NCBI GenBank assembly: GCA_029961685.1
Contig: JARWKL010000016.1
Span: 19,040,157-19,104,156 of the forward strand
Direction: 5' to 3'
DNA from: Aristolochia californica
Lineage: Eukaryota; Streptophyta; Magnoliopsida; Piperales; Aristolochiaceae
DNA: 64,000 nt
Shown: piece by piece, positions 11,739 through 23,320 of the stretch
Layout of the letters: each line of letters starts with the position of its first letter
Position numbering within the stretch: position 1 is the stretch's first letter
Notes under the pieces: model-generated
Seen by the model: the letters and a program-made list of their open reading frames with translations, nothing else
Databases searched by the model: none
Told to the model about the DNA's origin: nothing
Program-made: the position numbers and the translations under genes

Positions 11739-12222
11739 GCATCAGTTGAGAACCTAAACACATGCTTTCTTATGTTCATTTTATTGAATTATGCGTGTGC
11801 CGAGTTCAGTAAATAAAGCAATGTTTAGTCGATACCGACGGTACCAACTTTGAAGTCTTTATTGCCAGTACCGAGCCTGTCGAAGCAAAAGAATAGGACA
11901 GAATAGAAATCGGAAAAAAAAATCATCATTTATTCTCATTCCATTGTGAGCTGTTTCTCCCATCTCGTTGCTGTTCTAAGCCCCAACTTTGCAGTTTACT
12001 CTCAAAATCAGTGCAAAGAAATAAAAAATAAAACAGAATAATGTTGTCGACGAAAATTTTGCTCCAAAACGATCTCTGGAAGCAGGCAAAAGACATTGGA
12101 TTTCATTTCAACGAAGCCTAGAACAAAAGATTGGAAGAAAGAAAGAAAAGAAAATTATTAGAAAGCAAAACTGTTTATTAGACACTACTTCAAATTTGCT
12201 TGGAAAATTGAAGTGGCCGTTG
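11739..12222. other. Spacer / 3' UTR of the ABC1 kinase gene
   Basis: Lies between the inverted repeat and the stop codon of the reverse-strand kinase gene. The part next to 12222 is presumably its 3' UTR. No other feature seen. Confidence 0.4.
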
Positions 12223-14890
12223 TTAGCCTGTGAGATCGTCTATTGTGGACGAAAGAGACTGAGCCCAGCTCATCTTAAATAACAGAGTCTGCAGAGTCTT
12301 CATCACATTATAATTGGGGTCAAGCTTCCGCTGCCACCCCTGCAGAAAATGACAAGAATTTTCTCAGAAGGCAATGATTACGTGAAACAAGCAAGAAGAG
12401 CTCTTGGGAGCAGTAGATACTACCTCAAGTACCAATGTAGTAACCATCACGGTACAGACATTGCCATCGATGTTAACTTTATGGTGTCGTACTTGCTCAA
12501 GCAATTGTTGCATACATTCAGCCGGATGGATAACATCACCTTCTGGGGTTCCCCAAAAAGAAAATGATCTCTCCACTTCCTATATTCAGAAAGTTCAAAT
12601 AATGGTATTCACATTCAACTCATGGGAGTTCAACAAAAAGTTGAACAGGAAGATCCACCAGGATTTCTGTTTTTGAGAGAAACTAGATAGAATTTCAAAA
12701 CTACAGAAAATGTTCATAACAAAATTATTTACCTCAATGAAGGCGTCTGGATTTGGGCACTTCTGCTGTTTCGATAATCTCAGAGTGCATTGAGCTGCAG
12801 TTCGCCCATCTCTAAGAGCAACTGCCTTGAAGAATTCAAGCAAGTTAATGCGGTCATTCCTAGAAAGCTCTGCAGTCATCCCAACATCAAGGAAAACAAC
12901 ATGAGGCCTAGACATATTCTTTTGGGGCAGCTTTGCCAGAGATACTCTGACTAGGATATTCCCTGGATGCATATCCGCATGGATGAAATTGTCCACCTGA
13001 AATAGACAATTATGTCATAGGAGAAACACATGTAAATCTACAAACATTTTGAAGTTTAAACTGCTTATAAACCAGTTAGGTAAGTAAGTATATAAATTTT
13101 CCACCGCTTAGTAAGCTCTTGACACCCTATGGAGTAATTTGATCTGATATTGGAGCAAAGATGTCTTGACATTAGTCAAATAATCAAACACATGTTCATA
13201 ACATGTTAAGATCAACACCAGATGCTTCTCTTCAAGGGTAGCTCAGTTCAATTATTTCATTGACTGAACATCCCATCATCCATCATTATAATCAAACAGC
13301 TCAGCCATCTGCAGCTCTTCAAATGGTGCTAGATGTTACCAGCACATGTGCCACATGCATGGATAACTGAGCTTCATTGTAAGTACTCTCTAAGGATAAC
13401 GCCACTTCCCTGACAGAAAGACATTCAATTATCGTAAAAAGAGGTACCATCTTAAATATATAAATTGAAAAAAAGGCACTCCAAGGACTGCTTACCAGAA
13501 GCATCTTCAAGAGTGCATGTGTCCCAATGTGAGCAATAGCACTCTTGAGTCGATGGTTTCCATCAAGTTCGTCAACAAAATGTGATACGCTTTCACCCTG
13601 TTCATAGCTCTCCACTAATACAGCAGGATGCACAAGAGGGTACACAGGCTTTGGGAATGACACATTCTTCCATCTCCGAAAATTATAAATAAATCGACTC
13701 AAATGGGCAGCTTCCCTAGCTAGATCAACCTGAGACATCATAAAAACTGCAAACTGCTGGAGGCTCTCATCAAGTCTCAACCACTGCAGAGCTGGTATGA
13801 GGTTCGAAACCTTTGCAACTACATTAATAATTGCAAAATCTCTACGAATTGATTCACCAACACCTGGATGCCTGACTTTCACTGCAACCGTTACAGGCTT
13901 GATTTGTTGTCCTGGATACCTAAATTTCAAGGATGCCCGATGGACCTGTGCAATACTTCCAGAAGCAACAGGTTCCTCTTCAAAAATTTCAAAGATTTCA
14001 GAAAGTTTGCGACCAAAAGCTTTCTCAATGGTTTTCTTACTATAGGCAAACCTGTGTGCTGGGGCTTGTGTGTGGAGTTTGGCAAGTTCAGTGCAAAGGT
14101 CTCTAGGAAAGAGATCTGGGCGTGTAGCAGCCCATTGTCCCCACTTGATGAAAGCTGGGCCTCCTTTTTCCAAAGTGAAACGCACCAGGCATAGCCAAGT
14201 TTTTCTAGTCCAAGGACCAAAATAATCAACAAATGGGGCCATCACAATGCTAGGGGTGAACAAAATTGCCAAGTAAACCGCTCTAAAAAACAAAACAAAA
14301 CCCTCAAAAAGTGAGAAAATAAAGGACGTAAGTTGAATGTGGCCATTGGTTGCTTGATTGAAGAGCGTGTCTCTGATGGGAAAGTATTCTCCATCTGCCC
14401 AAGCCTTTGGAGTCCAGGCCATCTCACCAATAAGGAGGGCAAAAATGCTCGGAACCAAACGAGCTCTCGTGCATGCCATACTCACAGCACATGCCATCCT
14501 GCTAATTGGTGAGAAAGCTGAACCTGTGTAAGAATGCATTTGGAAAAGCCTTCTCCAAGCAAGGTGGAGATTATACATCATCAAGTTACTTGATGCATGA
14601 ACAGAACACCGCCTGCTATAACTGATTCCAGATAGCTTATCTTTAGCCCTGCATACACTGTAGCCAGAAGATCCTCCATAGCAAAGTCCATGTTTAGAAT
14701 AGAGTCTGTACATCAAACAAGGAATTCTGAATGTGGCAAGTGCCCCATCCTTTCTTGAGGCTGAAGTGATAAATGTCTGGTTTGTGAGACAGAGTCTTCT
14801 GGCGCTCCTAATACTTCCTGGTGCCAAAAAACCAGATTGACACAAAGAGATTGTGAATTGTCCCTGAAGATATACAATAAAAGTACCCAT
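12223..14890 (-). CDS. ABC1/ADCK-family atypical kinase (organellar ABC1K)
   Basis: Four reverse-strand exons in continuous frame: 14890-13496, 12996-12733, 12579-12424 and 12339-12223, about 643 residues, all introns phase 0. Exon 1 carries the family-specific KxGQ-type motif (FIKWGQWAATRPDLFP), the alanine-rich nucleotide loop (EPVASGSIAQVHRA) and the VAVKVRHPG lysine. Exon 2 carries the catalytic-loop motif NFIHADMHPGNILVR and FLDVGMTAEL (DFG position is DVG). ABC1 kinases (yeast Coq8, ADCK3) act in organelles, in ubiquinone or plastid prenyl-lipid metabolism. It most resembles the mitochondrial-type plant group near At1g61640/At2g40090; substrate unknown. The start is uncertain: a good acceptor (TTGTATATCTTCAG) lies just inside the N-terminus near 14865, so a 5' exon may supply the true start. 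Confidence 0.88.
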
Positions 14891-15424
14891 GTAAAGATCA
14901 TAAAGACTGGCCTGAAACTTTATTTGTTTATACTTCCATACTCTTAAAGCCAGCAGTGTCCAAGATAGTATTAGATATGAACAATTTATCTAAATACAGC
15001 CCTCAATAATGTAAATACAAGAAAAAGATGCAGCTGGTACACAGAAAGATAAATCTCAGAATATCCTCACACCAAAATTTGTCAATCACATTTAAATAAA
15101 AAATTGAAGCTAAATGCGTGTAAGTTTGACTTGAAGCTACCCAAAAAAAGAAAAAAAGTTTGACCTGCACCATATAACTATTGATTGGGCCCCAGTTGGC
15201 AAAATGTACCTCTTTTATATCTTTCAGAGATCTCAATCTAACAGTTTAGCTTTTTATCATGTTAAAAAAATGCAACTAAACAGAAAATGAGATGACTCAA
15301 TTCACTCTGACCAAGCATTCCTATTTTTATCACAGGTTCATTCTTTTATACTTCTACATTTAATTTTCTCTGCACCTGTCATGTTTCAGTTGTTCCCCAC
15401 CTTATTTTTCCAGTTCAAGTTTTT

Positions 15425-15547
15425 TTTTTTTTTAAATATTTAGTATGCACCCACAAACCCCCTTTGTCACCTGTGGGACTTAAACCCAATACTTCAAACT
15501 AAAAAGAACCCCATGTGACCATTGAGCTAAAGACCCAGGTCACTCCT
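15425..15547 (-). mobile_element. tRNA-derived SINE
   Basis: Read on the reverse strand it has an A-box-like TTTAGCTCAATGGT and a B-box-like TATTGGGTTTAAGTCCC, spaced as in tRNA-derived pol III promoters, and ends in an A-run. It is flanked by a 12-bp direct repeat GTTCAAGTTTTT (15413-15424 and 15548-15559), the expected target-site duplication. Confidence 0.7.
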
Positions 15548-16780
15548 GTTCAAGTTTTTAGTTATAATGCCTTAATCATCTCATTTGGGTATCGACGTCT
15601 TCCTGAAAAAATGTAGACATAATATCATGTAGCTGAAAGAAGAGGGAAAGGAAGCATCTGACAGCATCAAGGCAGAGAAGGAGAACTGTCCAAGGAAAGA
15701 AAAGCCTAAGAAGGAGCACCTTTCCTTCCCCAAACTTTTCCTCCCCCTCAATTGAAGTGAACTCCAAAATCCTTTCAGAGTGCAGAAGTTCACAAGTAAT
15801 CTTTCAAATAAGTCAATGCTTTGTGTTGTTTGCTTTGTGTTGTTTTCAGGATTCCATGATGATTAGGTTAAGTGAAGATGATGAGAGGAAGGAAGAAAGA
15901 AGAAGAGAGAAGAAGAGAGAGAAGAAAAGAAGGACGGCTGAATTGAGAGGAGAGGAGTGGACATTGGGGAAAGAGAGATCCTCCTCCTTAACCTTTATTT
16001 ATACATGTCCAAAAGTAAGAATTACATCAATGCCACTAATGATAGATTATGTCTTCTAACACTTTGTCACTTTTTATGCACATTAACAAGTCCAAATGTA
16101 GACAGATCAGTATCATCACCATAACCATCAGCCATGTTGTCAGTTATATGAATCTACTCCTCTGCTATCCTGTTGCAAGCTCACCAGTCCCTCAACCAGC
16201 ACAAACATGACAATCATAGAACGTTGACAACTAAAGTGAAGATCATGTTTGGGATAACATGCAAAAGGTGCATGTCAAAAAGGATAAAGGCAAAGGATAA
16301 AGGCAAAACTGTAGATGACGGCTTTTAGACCAACCATGTTTTATGGAACAAATTCTTGAACAATGAAGGAACATGTCTACATAGGATAAGCATGACAAAT
16401 GAATGTGACACAAAAATAGCAGTTAGAAGTAGTAAAAGTGAGCTGTCTGAAATGCTCAGGAATAGTTGGAAACGGATTGATGTTCACCAGGAAGGAGGGT
16501 TTGTTGATACTCTTCTGAAAAACCAACAAGAAGTAGAGGAAGCCAGCTTTCATATGGACAAAAAGAGTAACGAAAGGCATAGCAAGATCAAAATAGCAAT
16601 GATGTTTGCAAGTAAGAGCAGAATAGAAGAGGAAATCCTTGTAATTGACAACAACATAGTTTGAAAAGGCTCTCACATAATGACGGTCATCATATCTATA
16701 TTTTATTTTGCTCATTTTGCTTTCTTTAAAATCCTCTTTCAAAGCTATGAAATTGAGGCTTGAACATGACAATAATCCAT
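15548..16780. other. Intergenic; possible 5' region of the kinase gene
   Basis: Contains the TATA-like site at 15996-16003 and a purine-rich stretch (15870-15990) that is CT-rich on the reverse strand, as plant 5' leaders often are. A forward 102-codon frame at 16356-16664 has no recognisable similarity and I do not call it a gene. Confidence 0.35.
15996..16003 (-). promoter_or_regulatory. Candidate TATA box for the reverse-strand kinase gene
   Basis: The reverse strand reads TATAAATA, followed about 30-45 nt downstream by a CT-rich leader-like tract. That is typical plant promoter architecture. It lies about 1.1 kb upstream of the annotated start, so it would require a leader intron ending at the acceptor near 14865. 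Confidence 0.3.
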
Positions 16781-18731
16781 TGATTGATGGAGCGAGAGCA
16801 AGGGCGAGAACACAAGTATGGTGGGTGTCCAATATGGGGCGCCAGAGATGACGAAAAAGGATAGGGTTCAGCAAGGGGAATCTCATCGTCTCTGAAGGAC
16901 TTATTGAAGGGGGGAAGGGTTACAGTGCATTGCAAGAGGCCATGGCGAGGCCCCATTTTCCCCTCCTTTCTTTTCTCCTTTGGGACTATAGATCTTTCAC
17001 TGATATCCTCCAAGGAACTAGAAGTCGATCAGTGAAAATGTTGATCAAATCACTAAACTTCACTGGCCTTCCGCATACCCTTCTCATTGCTTTGAAGTGA
17101 ATAATGAGGCAATTCAAGAAAGCCATCAACGAATAGGTGTGCACAATGTTATGGTCCAGCAATGGGGAATTTGGGTTTCGGCCACAAAAAATAGGGGATT
17201 GATGTTTGTGAACTCAAAGAATACAAAGCTCATTTTGAGATTGCTAGCATCGTGATTCCTAAGTCGGGTGGGGGGATTGATTGGAACAAATGTTATAATG
17301 CTGTTGTACAATTCCTTAGCACCTACCTCCGCATAACAGAGGGCTGAACAACAGGCCCCTTCTACCCTCCAATCCCCCTCCAGCTCCTCCCTTGTTCAAG
17401 GTGCAATTGAGTTGATCGTGCATGTCATTCACACCAATAGTAAACAAATTGTTGTGATTAATGAGTTTGAGATAGTGCCAAGCATAAATTGCTAGTAACC
17501 TTGTTGGCACTACGAAGGAAGACAACTAGAGCTTATCTCGGTGGGATAGATGGGTGATGAACCAATGGGGTCTATCGTAGGATCCAATGATGCATTCCTT
17601 GGTTCTCTCAAATACCTTTTTTGTCGCAAGTTGGCCAATAGAGGAGGTAGACTCGGTGATATTCTCTCTTCGTGACACCAGTGTAAATGGTACTCTGTTC
17701 TTCAAGTGCATGTTGAGGTTTGGAGCAAATCCTCCATTTGGATAACCGCAGACATCATAGGAACCCCATTGAGCTTGATAAGGACTCCATTTCGGGGAGA
17801 AGACTTGATCTAGCATTAGTCAAACTCATCCCCAAGGGCAATATTTCCTCAAAGTAGTTCTTATTGAAGTTGGGAAATAACTCCATGTGGTGACTATTCA
17901 GAAGTATGTTATGCGGCATCATAAGGCGATGAAGTGGATGGACGGGAGGCATTGGAGACCCCCCATCTGCACTCACCCCATGCGACTAACCAACATCACG
18001 ACATGGCTTCCAAGTTGACTCAAACCTCACTAGAGGGGAGGACAGGTTGCTACTCGAATCTAGAAGATTTTGTCGGGTCAATGAGACCACACAACTGGTT
18101 AGCAATGAGAAAATTTCAAATGTTGCAATTCAAAATGTGAGAGGGACTCCTCTTGGACACCTGCACTAGCACCTCGAGATTCCTAATCTAACCAATAGAG
18201 ACTCTCTTGTACGGACCGAGGCAAGGCTCATGACTCCTGGAAACCACCCTGCGCCCTCTAAACCATCTTGTCCAACCCAAGGTGATCAAGCCATTATCGT
18301 GGACCTTACAACGTTGAGCATCGCCATCAGGCAAACAAAGATGACCCTGAAAATAAAAGTGAACAATGAGGATTGTGGTGTGGGGTCTGATTGGACATCA
18401 CATGACCCAGATCAGACTCTTCCATTAGAAGACAACCATCCCAAGAGCCTCTCCACTTTGGCTGCTATCTACTCGGTTCTTCCCTTCTGCAACGACAAGT
18501 CGACAACAACGATGGGGCATTGATCTTGGCTGATTTCTTCAGCCATTCCAGACCTCAATTCACCCAAACTTATGTCCAGCTCCGGGCCCTGCCAAGGCTT
18601 GTGCCCAGCCTGAATCCAGTATCCAATATATTCCAGAGACTTCACTCCATCCTGAATGAGATGCAAACATCCTCCATAAGACGCACTCTAGTGCATGAGC
18701 TAGCATTGTAGGGAGTCATGAATGCCCCTTT

Positions 18732-19174
18732 TGTTAGGAATTAGACGCCCTAATTATAAACTAACGAGAGCAATAATAATAATCGAGGAAGAAGGAAAAA
18801 CAAGCACAAAGAACACACACAAGATTTATACAGGTTCGCCTCAAGGTGAGACTACGTCCTGTCTTCCGCCGCTGCAGTAATCCACTATAAAGATGAAATA
18901 GTTTACAAGAGAAATCGCACACACTTACAGGTGTTTTCTCTAACCTCTCTCGGGCCGCAACTCAAGATGCTCCTCGGATGATACTTTGGATGATAAAACC
19001 CAACCGGATTACAAGTGTGAAATCCCCAAACTACCCTTAATGAAACAACAGTCAATATATCGTTGATCTAGCGGGGGATCCGCCCCCCTTCCAACCCCCA
19101 CGACGACTTTACCGCGAAGGTCGACCCGCATACCGACTCAGCATAAGGTATTAATTAGGCTCCACAACTTAACA
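18732..19174. repeat. Solo LTR inserted in the LINE
   Basis: A 443-bp segment that starts TGTTAGG and ends CTTAACA, interrupting LINE ORF1 sequence. The flanking 5-mers are CCTTT (18727-18731) and CCTTA (19175-19179), a target-site duplication with one mismatch. No internal retroelement genes are present, so it is a solo LTR. Confidence 0.6.
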
Positions 19175-20137
19175 CCTTACACCATTACACACCCTCTCAC
19201 ACAACATAAAAAAGAGATTGCAACCATAGAGGAAGCCTTAGATTTAAACCCAATTCAAGTTGTCAATTTGCATGGGAAAGCTGTCCAAAATCTTCTTTGG
19301 GAAAAGGTACGAGATCTTGTAGTTGAATTGGGTCTTGGTGTTGATGAAATCAGGGGATCTCTTTTCAATATGGTCGATATCCCCTCTAGTAGAATCTCCT
19401 GTTCTCTATGAAGATTTTGTCATGGAAAGTTAGGGGCTTAGGTACTCAATCCAAGCGTGTGGCTGTTGGGGATTTTATAAGGCTCTGTAAGCCTTTGATG
19501 ATGATATTATAGGAAACAAAGATGAGTTGCATGACTGATCACTTAGTTGTGGACATTGTAGGAGGAAGGAGATAGAACTGAAAAACTATTAATTTGGTGG
19601 GTGTTGTTGGCGGTCTCCTCCTCACCTAGGACAAACTTTTGAGAAGATGTCGATCACATTTCGGGGGAATACAGCATTTGTATCAAGTTTAAACAGCACC
19701 TCAACAATATCTCTTGAGCCTTCAATGGCATTTATGGCCCGGCTAATTACAGTCATAGAAACGACTTCTAGGAGGAACTTCAGTGAGTGCTAGATTCCTC
19801 GAATTCCCCTTGGCTTTTGGGTGGAGATTTCACCTAGATAAAATTTCGACCTTGGGATGGCAATTTACCTGGTCTAACATGCAGCACCCCCTAATTCTCT
19901 CAAATTCTTGGCAAATTTGGACTTGTTCTCGATCTTCCCATATGTCATGTGTATTATTCTCCCCCGTGCTGTTTCCAACCATGCTCCAATTTGCCTTGAC
20001 TGTTGTGGGCGGAAATGGGGCCTTAACCTGTTTCATTTGGAGGTCTCTGCCTCAAAGAGGAGAGCGTCCAGCATCTCTTGCCTTCTGAATAGGGTTCCTG
20101 CCTTTGGTTCCCCAATGAGAGCTTTCTCTCTTAAGCT

Positions 20138-21452
20138 TGTGAAATTTCATGATATTACAAGAAAAAGAGAGAAGAAACGTGGGATGAGAGAGAGAGCTGG
20201 AAAAGAGTAATCCATGTCAAAATTCTAGAAGAGGTAATTAGAGTTCCCTCTTTTCACCCTTTTATAACATAAAATACTAGTAAAAGACAAAAATACCTTG
20301 GCTCCCTTTACACCCTTAGAACTTATTTTTTGTAAGAAAACACTTTCCTAGAAACCTAAGTAAATACAAAGTACATTTTTTAACACTCCCCCTCAATACT
20401 GGAGTTTACAACTTCAGCTTGTTACATAACATATCAAAATAAAAATAAAAAAGAAATTACAAAATTTTCTCCAATTGGGTCTTTAATGTCTTCAATGAAG
20501 CAATGACCTCTCAAATTTTCATCTTGCACTTGGCCAGTTCTAAAAATCTGCATCTTCCAATCTCCTCCTTGGATATCTTGAGAAAACTTGATTGTGGTCA
20601 CCAATTTCAGTAAAAAATTCACCTCTTAGGACACTTCATAGTAAGCTCTTTCAAATACCTCATTTCTCTGTACTCCTCTTATCCCCCTCAAACTGGGACC
20701 TAACTTGCCAATAACATATATGAGAGGAAAAAAAAATCACTCCTACCCAAACAGCAAATCTCATAATCCAAGAAACAAGTGGATGGCAAGAACTCAACTA
20801 CTTGCTAATTTCTTAACTCGCAACAGCCACTTGCAATGACAAACACCAAAGACAAGGAAGAAGGTTATGCTCATCGATTCTGGTAAGATGTACTCCTAAG
20901 CAACAAAAACACGTGTACATCCTTCAAATCTTTAGAAAAAACATGTCACAAAAGGCTGCCATGAGTAATGGGTGTGTGGGCATTGCTTCGAAGTGATAAA
21001 AACATCTAATCGAGGAAGTACTACTAGAGGTTTACCAACCTACCATTGAATAGAAACTCAGATACTGCTCTTCCATGAGACAGATCCTAACAAGGTGACC
21101 AATTTTTTACATCAAGGAGAGAAGAACCTGCACACATCATGACAGGACAGCAGTAGCTTTAACTGATTGAAAACTAGTCTCTCAATTTTGCAAGTTTTTC
21201 AAGGACTCCAAAAGAGGAAATATGGGAGTAAATTAAACTAGAGAATATTCCTTTTCTACCAACCTTGAAACACCTTAGCTAGACTATAGGTGCATGTATT
21301 CAAACACCTCAAAAATCACCTACGAATTCAAAGAGTTGAGCACGTGGCATCTTGAAATGCCAAACACCTCCTTCAAAAAGAAACGAAACAACACAGTAGC
21401 ACTCCACCAAACAGCAAGACAAACTAGACCAGGGCCGAGTTCAGCACATTTC

Positions 21453-21483
<31 letters not shown>

Positions 21484-21701
21484 TGAAACTCACGTTACAA
21501 TAAGAAACATGAAACAAAAATAAGAAGTTCACAAGGACATGGAGACTTAAAGAAACTAACGTGTATGGGAGAAAATAGAGAAAAGATGCCAACATGGAGT
21601 GATTTAAATTTGATTAAAACTCTCTGATTAGAAGGAAAATTTGCCTAAAAAACTAGGAGTCTAGAAGAAACCTAAGTAAACACAAATTACATATTCTAAC
21701 A
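20138..21701 (-). mobile_element. Small non-autonomous LTR element with 5-bp TSD
   Basis: It starts TGTGAAATTT, ends TTCTAACA and is flanked by a perfect 5-bp repeat AAGCT (20133-20137 and 21702-21706). Left LTR about 20138-20391 and right LTR about 21482-21701 share start and end blocks (TGTGAAA; AAACCTAAGTAAA.ACAAA). Next to the left LTR the reverse strand reads TTGAGGGGGAGTGTTA, a typical polypurine tract, which sets the element on the minus strand. The interior (~1.1 kb) has no pol genes. A long poly(A) run (21455-21478) occupies the place expected for the primer-binding site. LINE coding resumes at once after the right TSD. Confidence 0.7.
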
Positions 21702-22550
21702 AAGCTGAAGTCACTTAAACCGAAAATCAAGACCTGGGCTGTTGACCATGCAAGAAGTTATGAAGAGAAATGTATCAAAATCTTAAATGACATCCCTTTC
21801 CTGGATTTGTTGAAGCAGTCGGTGGGCCTTTCTGAGGCCCAGATTGCCTCTACGATAAATTAAGAGCTGGTTTTGAGTCCGTGTCCCTCAAAGAGTGTAA
21901 CTATTGGAAGCAACATTCCAGGTACCATTGGCTTTATGAAGGGGATGCCAATACATCCTTTTTCAAGCAATTGCCTCAGCATGCAGCACAAGAGCACTAT
22001 CAGCTCCCTCATGATGAATGATCAGCCTTGCTCTGATCCTCAATAACTTGCAAACTCCCTGGGGGTCTTCTTTTCCCGCCTTTATAAGGAGGATAACCCC
22101 TTTCATCCTTATGCCAACAACATGATCATATCTTCTCTCAATCGAGATCAGGCCAGCATGTTGGAACAAGTCTTCTCTGAGAAAGAAATCTACTCGGCAT
22201 TTAAATCAATGCCAAGTGACAAGGCCCCATGACAGGATGGTTTCAGAGCTTTACAAATTATACTGGTCCATCCTGAAAGTGAAGGTCTTGGCAATTTTCC
22301 AAGAATTCTATCACTACGGGTTAACCAGCAATGCCTTAGGTGTCTCTTTCATTTCTCTTGTCCCAAAAAAAGAGGGAGAGCTTCTCACTCCAAAGATTTT
22401 CGGCCTATTAGCCTTATCTCTAAGGCCTGTAAAGTTATCACCAGGACTCTGGCTAACATAATGCCCGCATCAATCCGCTTTCGTCAAGGCAAGCAGATTG
22501 TGGACTCCATTCTCTCGGTTCACGAGCTGAGCCACTATTTCTCCAAGAGA

Positions 22551-22620
22551 CCAGGTCAGGTTGAACGCAGTTCAACCAGCCGGTCTGGTCCAGGTTTTAT
22601 AACACTGATAAAAACTGATA
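22551..22620. repeat. Palindromic element end
   Basis: Contains the palindrome GGTTGAACGCAGTTCAACC (22559-22577) followed by a CCGGTCTGGTCC block, exactly where the LINE is cut off. It resembles termini of small DNA elements. A related GCAGTTCAAC..CCGGCTGGGTC block occurs near 63683-63718. The class is not determined. Confidence 0.35.
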
Positions 22621-23320
22621 TAGTGATGGTGTCTCCAACAACAAGATGTTATAGAAAGGCACGAGTCCTTGCAAAAGACACAACAGCACTATTGACTGAT
22701 CTGGGAGCATAGTTCCAAATGATGGACAGCTGCATAGAAATATCCTCAATGTCATCCAAAAAACGAAGACAACCAGGTGCAATAACTTTTCCAGAGGTCC
22801 AGCTGACAACAGGAGAAGAGTCACCCTCAACACAAGAGGGTCATGAAAGAGGGTAAGCCTCCAAGCTTCGAAGAGCCCTCATCCCCACTTCTGTGGAGTC
22901 ACATAACCAAAGGAAGCAGCAAAAACCAGACAAATGCATCTTTCATAGTCATGGATGACCACCACCTCCCTTAGCAAGTCCCACATTACCTTTTGAGCAG
23001 CTACCAAATGTAATTCAGTGATCTGTGCACGGATAGGAATCATGCAGTAGGAGGCATAATGTGTTGTTAAGAATGAAATACGATCTATCTCTAATTGCCC
23101 TGGATTACAAAACCAGACGGGTATTCAATTTTTGGGATTTTATTGGCTCAAAAAAGGATAGCATGAATTATCTTTTCTGATACCAATGATGTCTCATTTG
23201 CCATCAAAGATTCTGCCCAAATACATTAGGCCCCAGAATTCGAATAGGCAACGAGAATAATTTCCGGCCATAAGCATCTTTTGTTGAGGAACTTCATCTA
23301 CAAAAAAAAAAGACAGAAAA
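22620..23320 (-). pseudogene. Unidentified coding remnant (retrocopy or broken exons)
   Basis: Three reverse-strand stretches look like real protein. About 23310-23215 gives a segment with VDEVPQQKMLMAGNYSR in one frame and CIWAESLMANETSLVSEK in another. About 23110-22880 is open for ~75 codons and includes ISFLTTHYASYCMIPIRAQI and VVVIHDYERCICLVFAASFG. About 22880-22630 includes SPVVSWTSGKVIAPGCLRFL and IIWNYAPRSVNSAVVSFART. They follow one another with only stops and a frameshift between, which suggests a processed pseudogene, though donor- and acceptor-like sites also occur (GTAATG near 22992, TTTTGTAG near 23300). I cannot name the parent protein. Confidence 0.5.

Larger units (their letters stand above)
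16780..22550 (+). mobile_element. Degenerate L1-type LINE, forward, with nested LTR insertions
   Basis: ORF1-like remnants run from about 16.8 to 19.4 kb. ORF2 begins at 19409 with MKILSWKVRGLGT, the N-terminus of the plant LINE endonuclease. Pieces follow at 19.4-20.1 kb, then 21.7-22.5 kb with the linker (WKQHSRYHWLYEGDANTSFF) and the start of RT (VSFISLVPKKEG, then IVDSILSVHELSHYF). The sequence is cut at about 22550 before the RT active site. There are many stops, so it is dead. The reading frame resumes across 18732-19174 and 20138-21701, showing that those segments inserted later. Confidence 0.75.

Noticed and set aside
12349..12676. Forward frames across the kinase exon 3
   Set aside because: Shadows of the reverse-strand exon 12579-12424.
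13340..13409. Possible extra exon of the ABC1 kinase between proposed exons 1 and 2
   Set aside because: It has acceptor- and donor-like borders, but joined in phase to exon 1 it hits a stop codon quickly. Exon 1 spliced to 12996 instead gives the conserved LLVDNFIHADMHPGNIL.
15757..16059. Basic/acidic 100-codon forward frame
   Set aside because: Composition comes from a GAA/AGA-rich low-complexity tract, more likely a CT-rich leader read on the wrong strand.
16356..16664. Forward 102-codon open frame
   Set aside because: No recognisable motif, no splice or promoter context; likely chance.
21294..21503. Lysine-rich short frame
   Set aside because: Product of the poly(A) run at 21455-21478 inside the LTR element.
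23170..23230. TGGTATCAGA on the reverse strand as a copia primer-binding site
   Set aside because: It lies inside the protein-like remnant, with no LTR on its 5' side.
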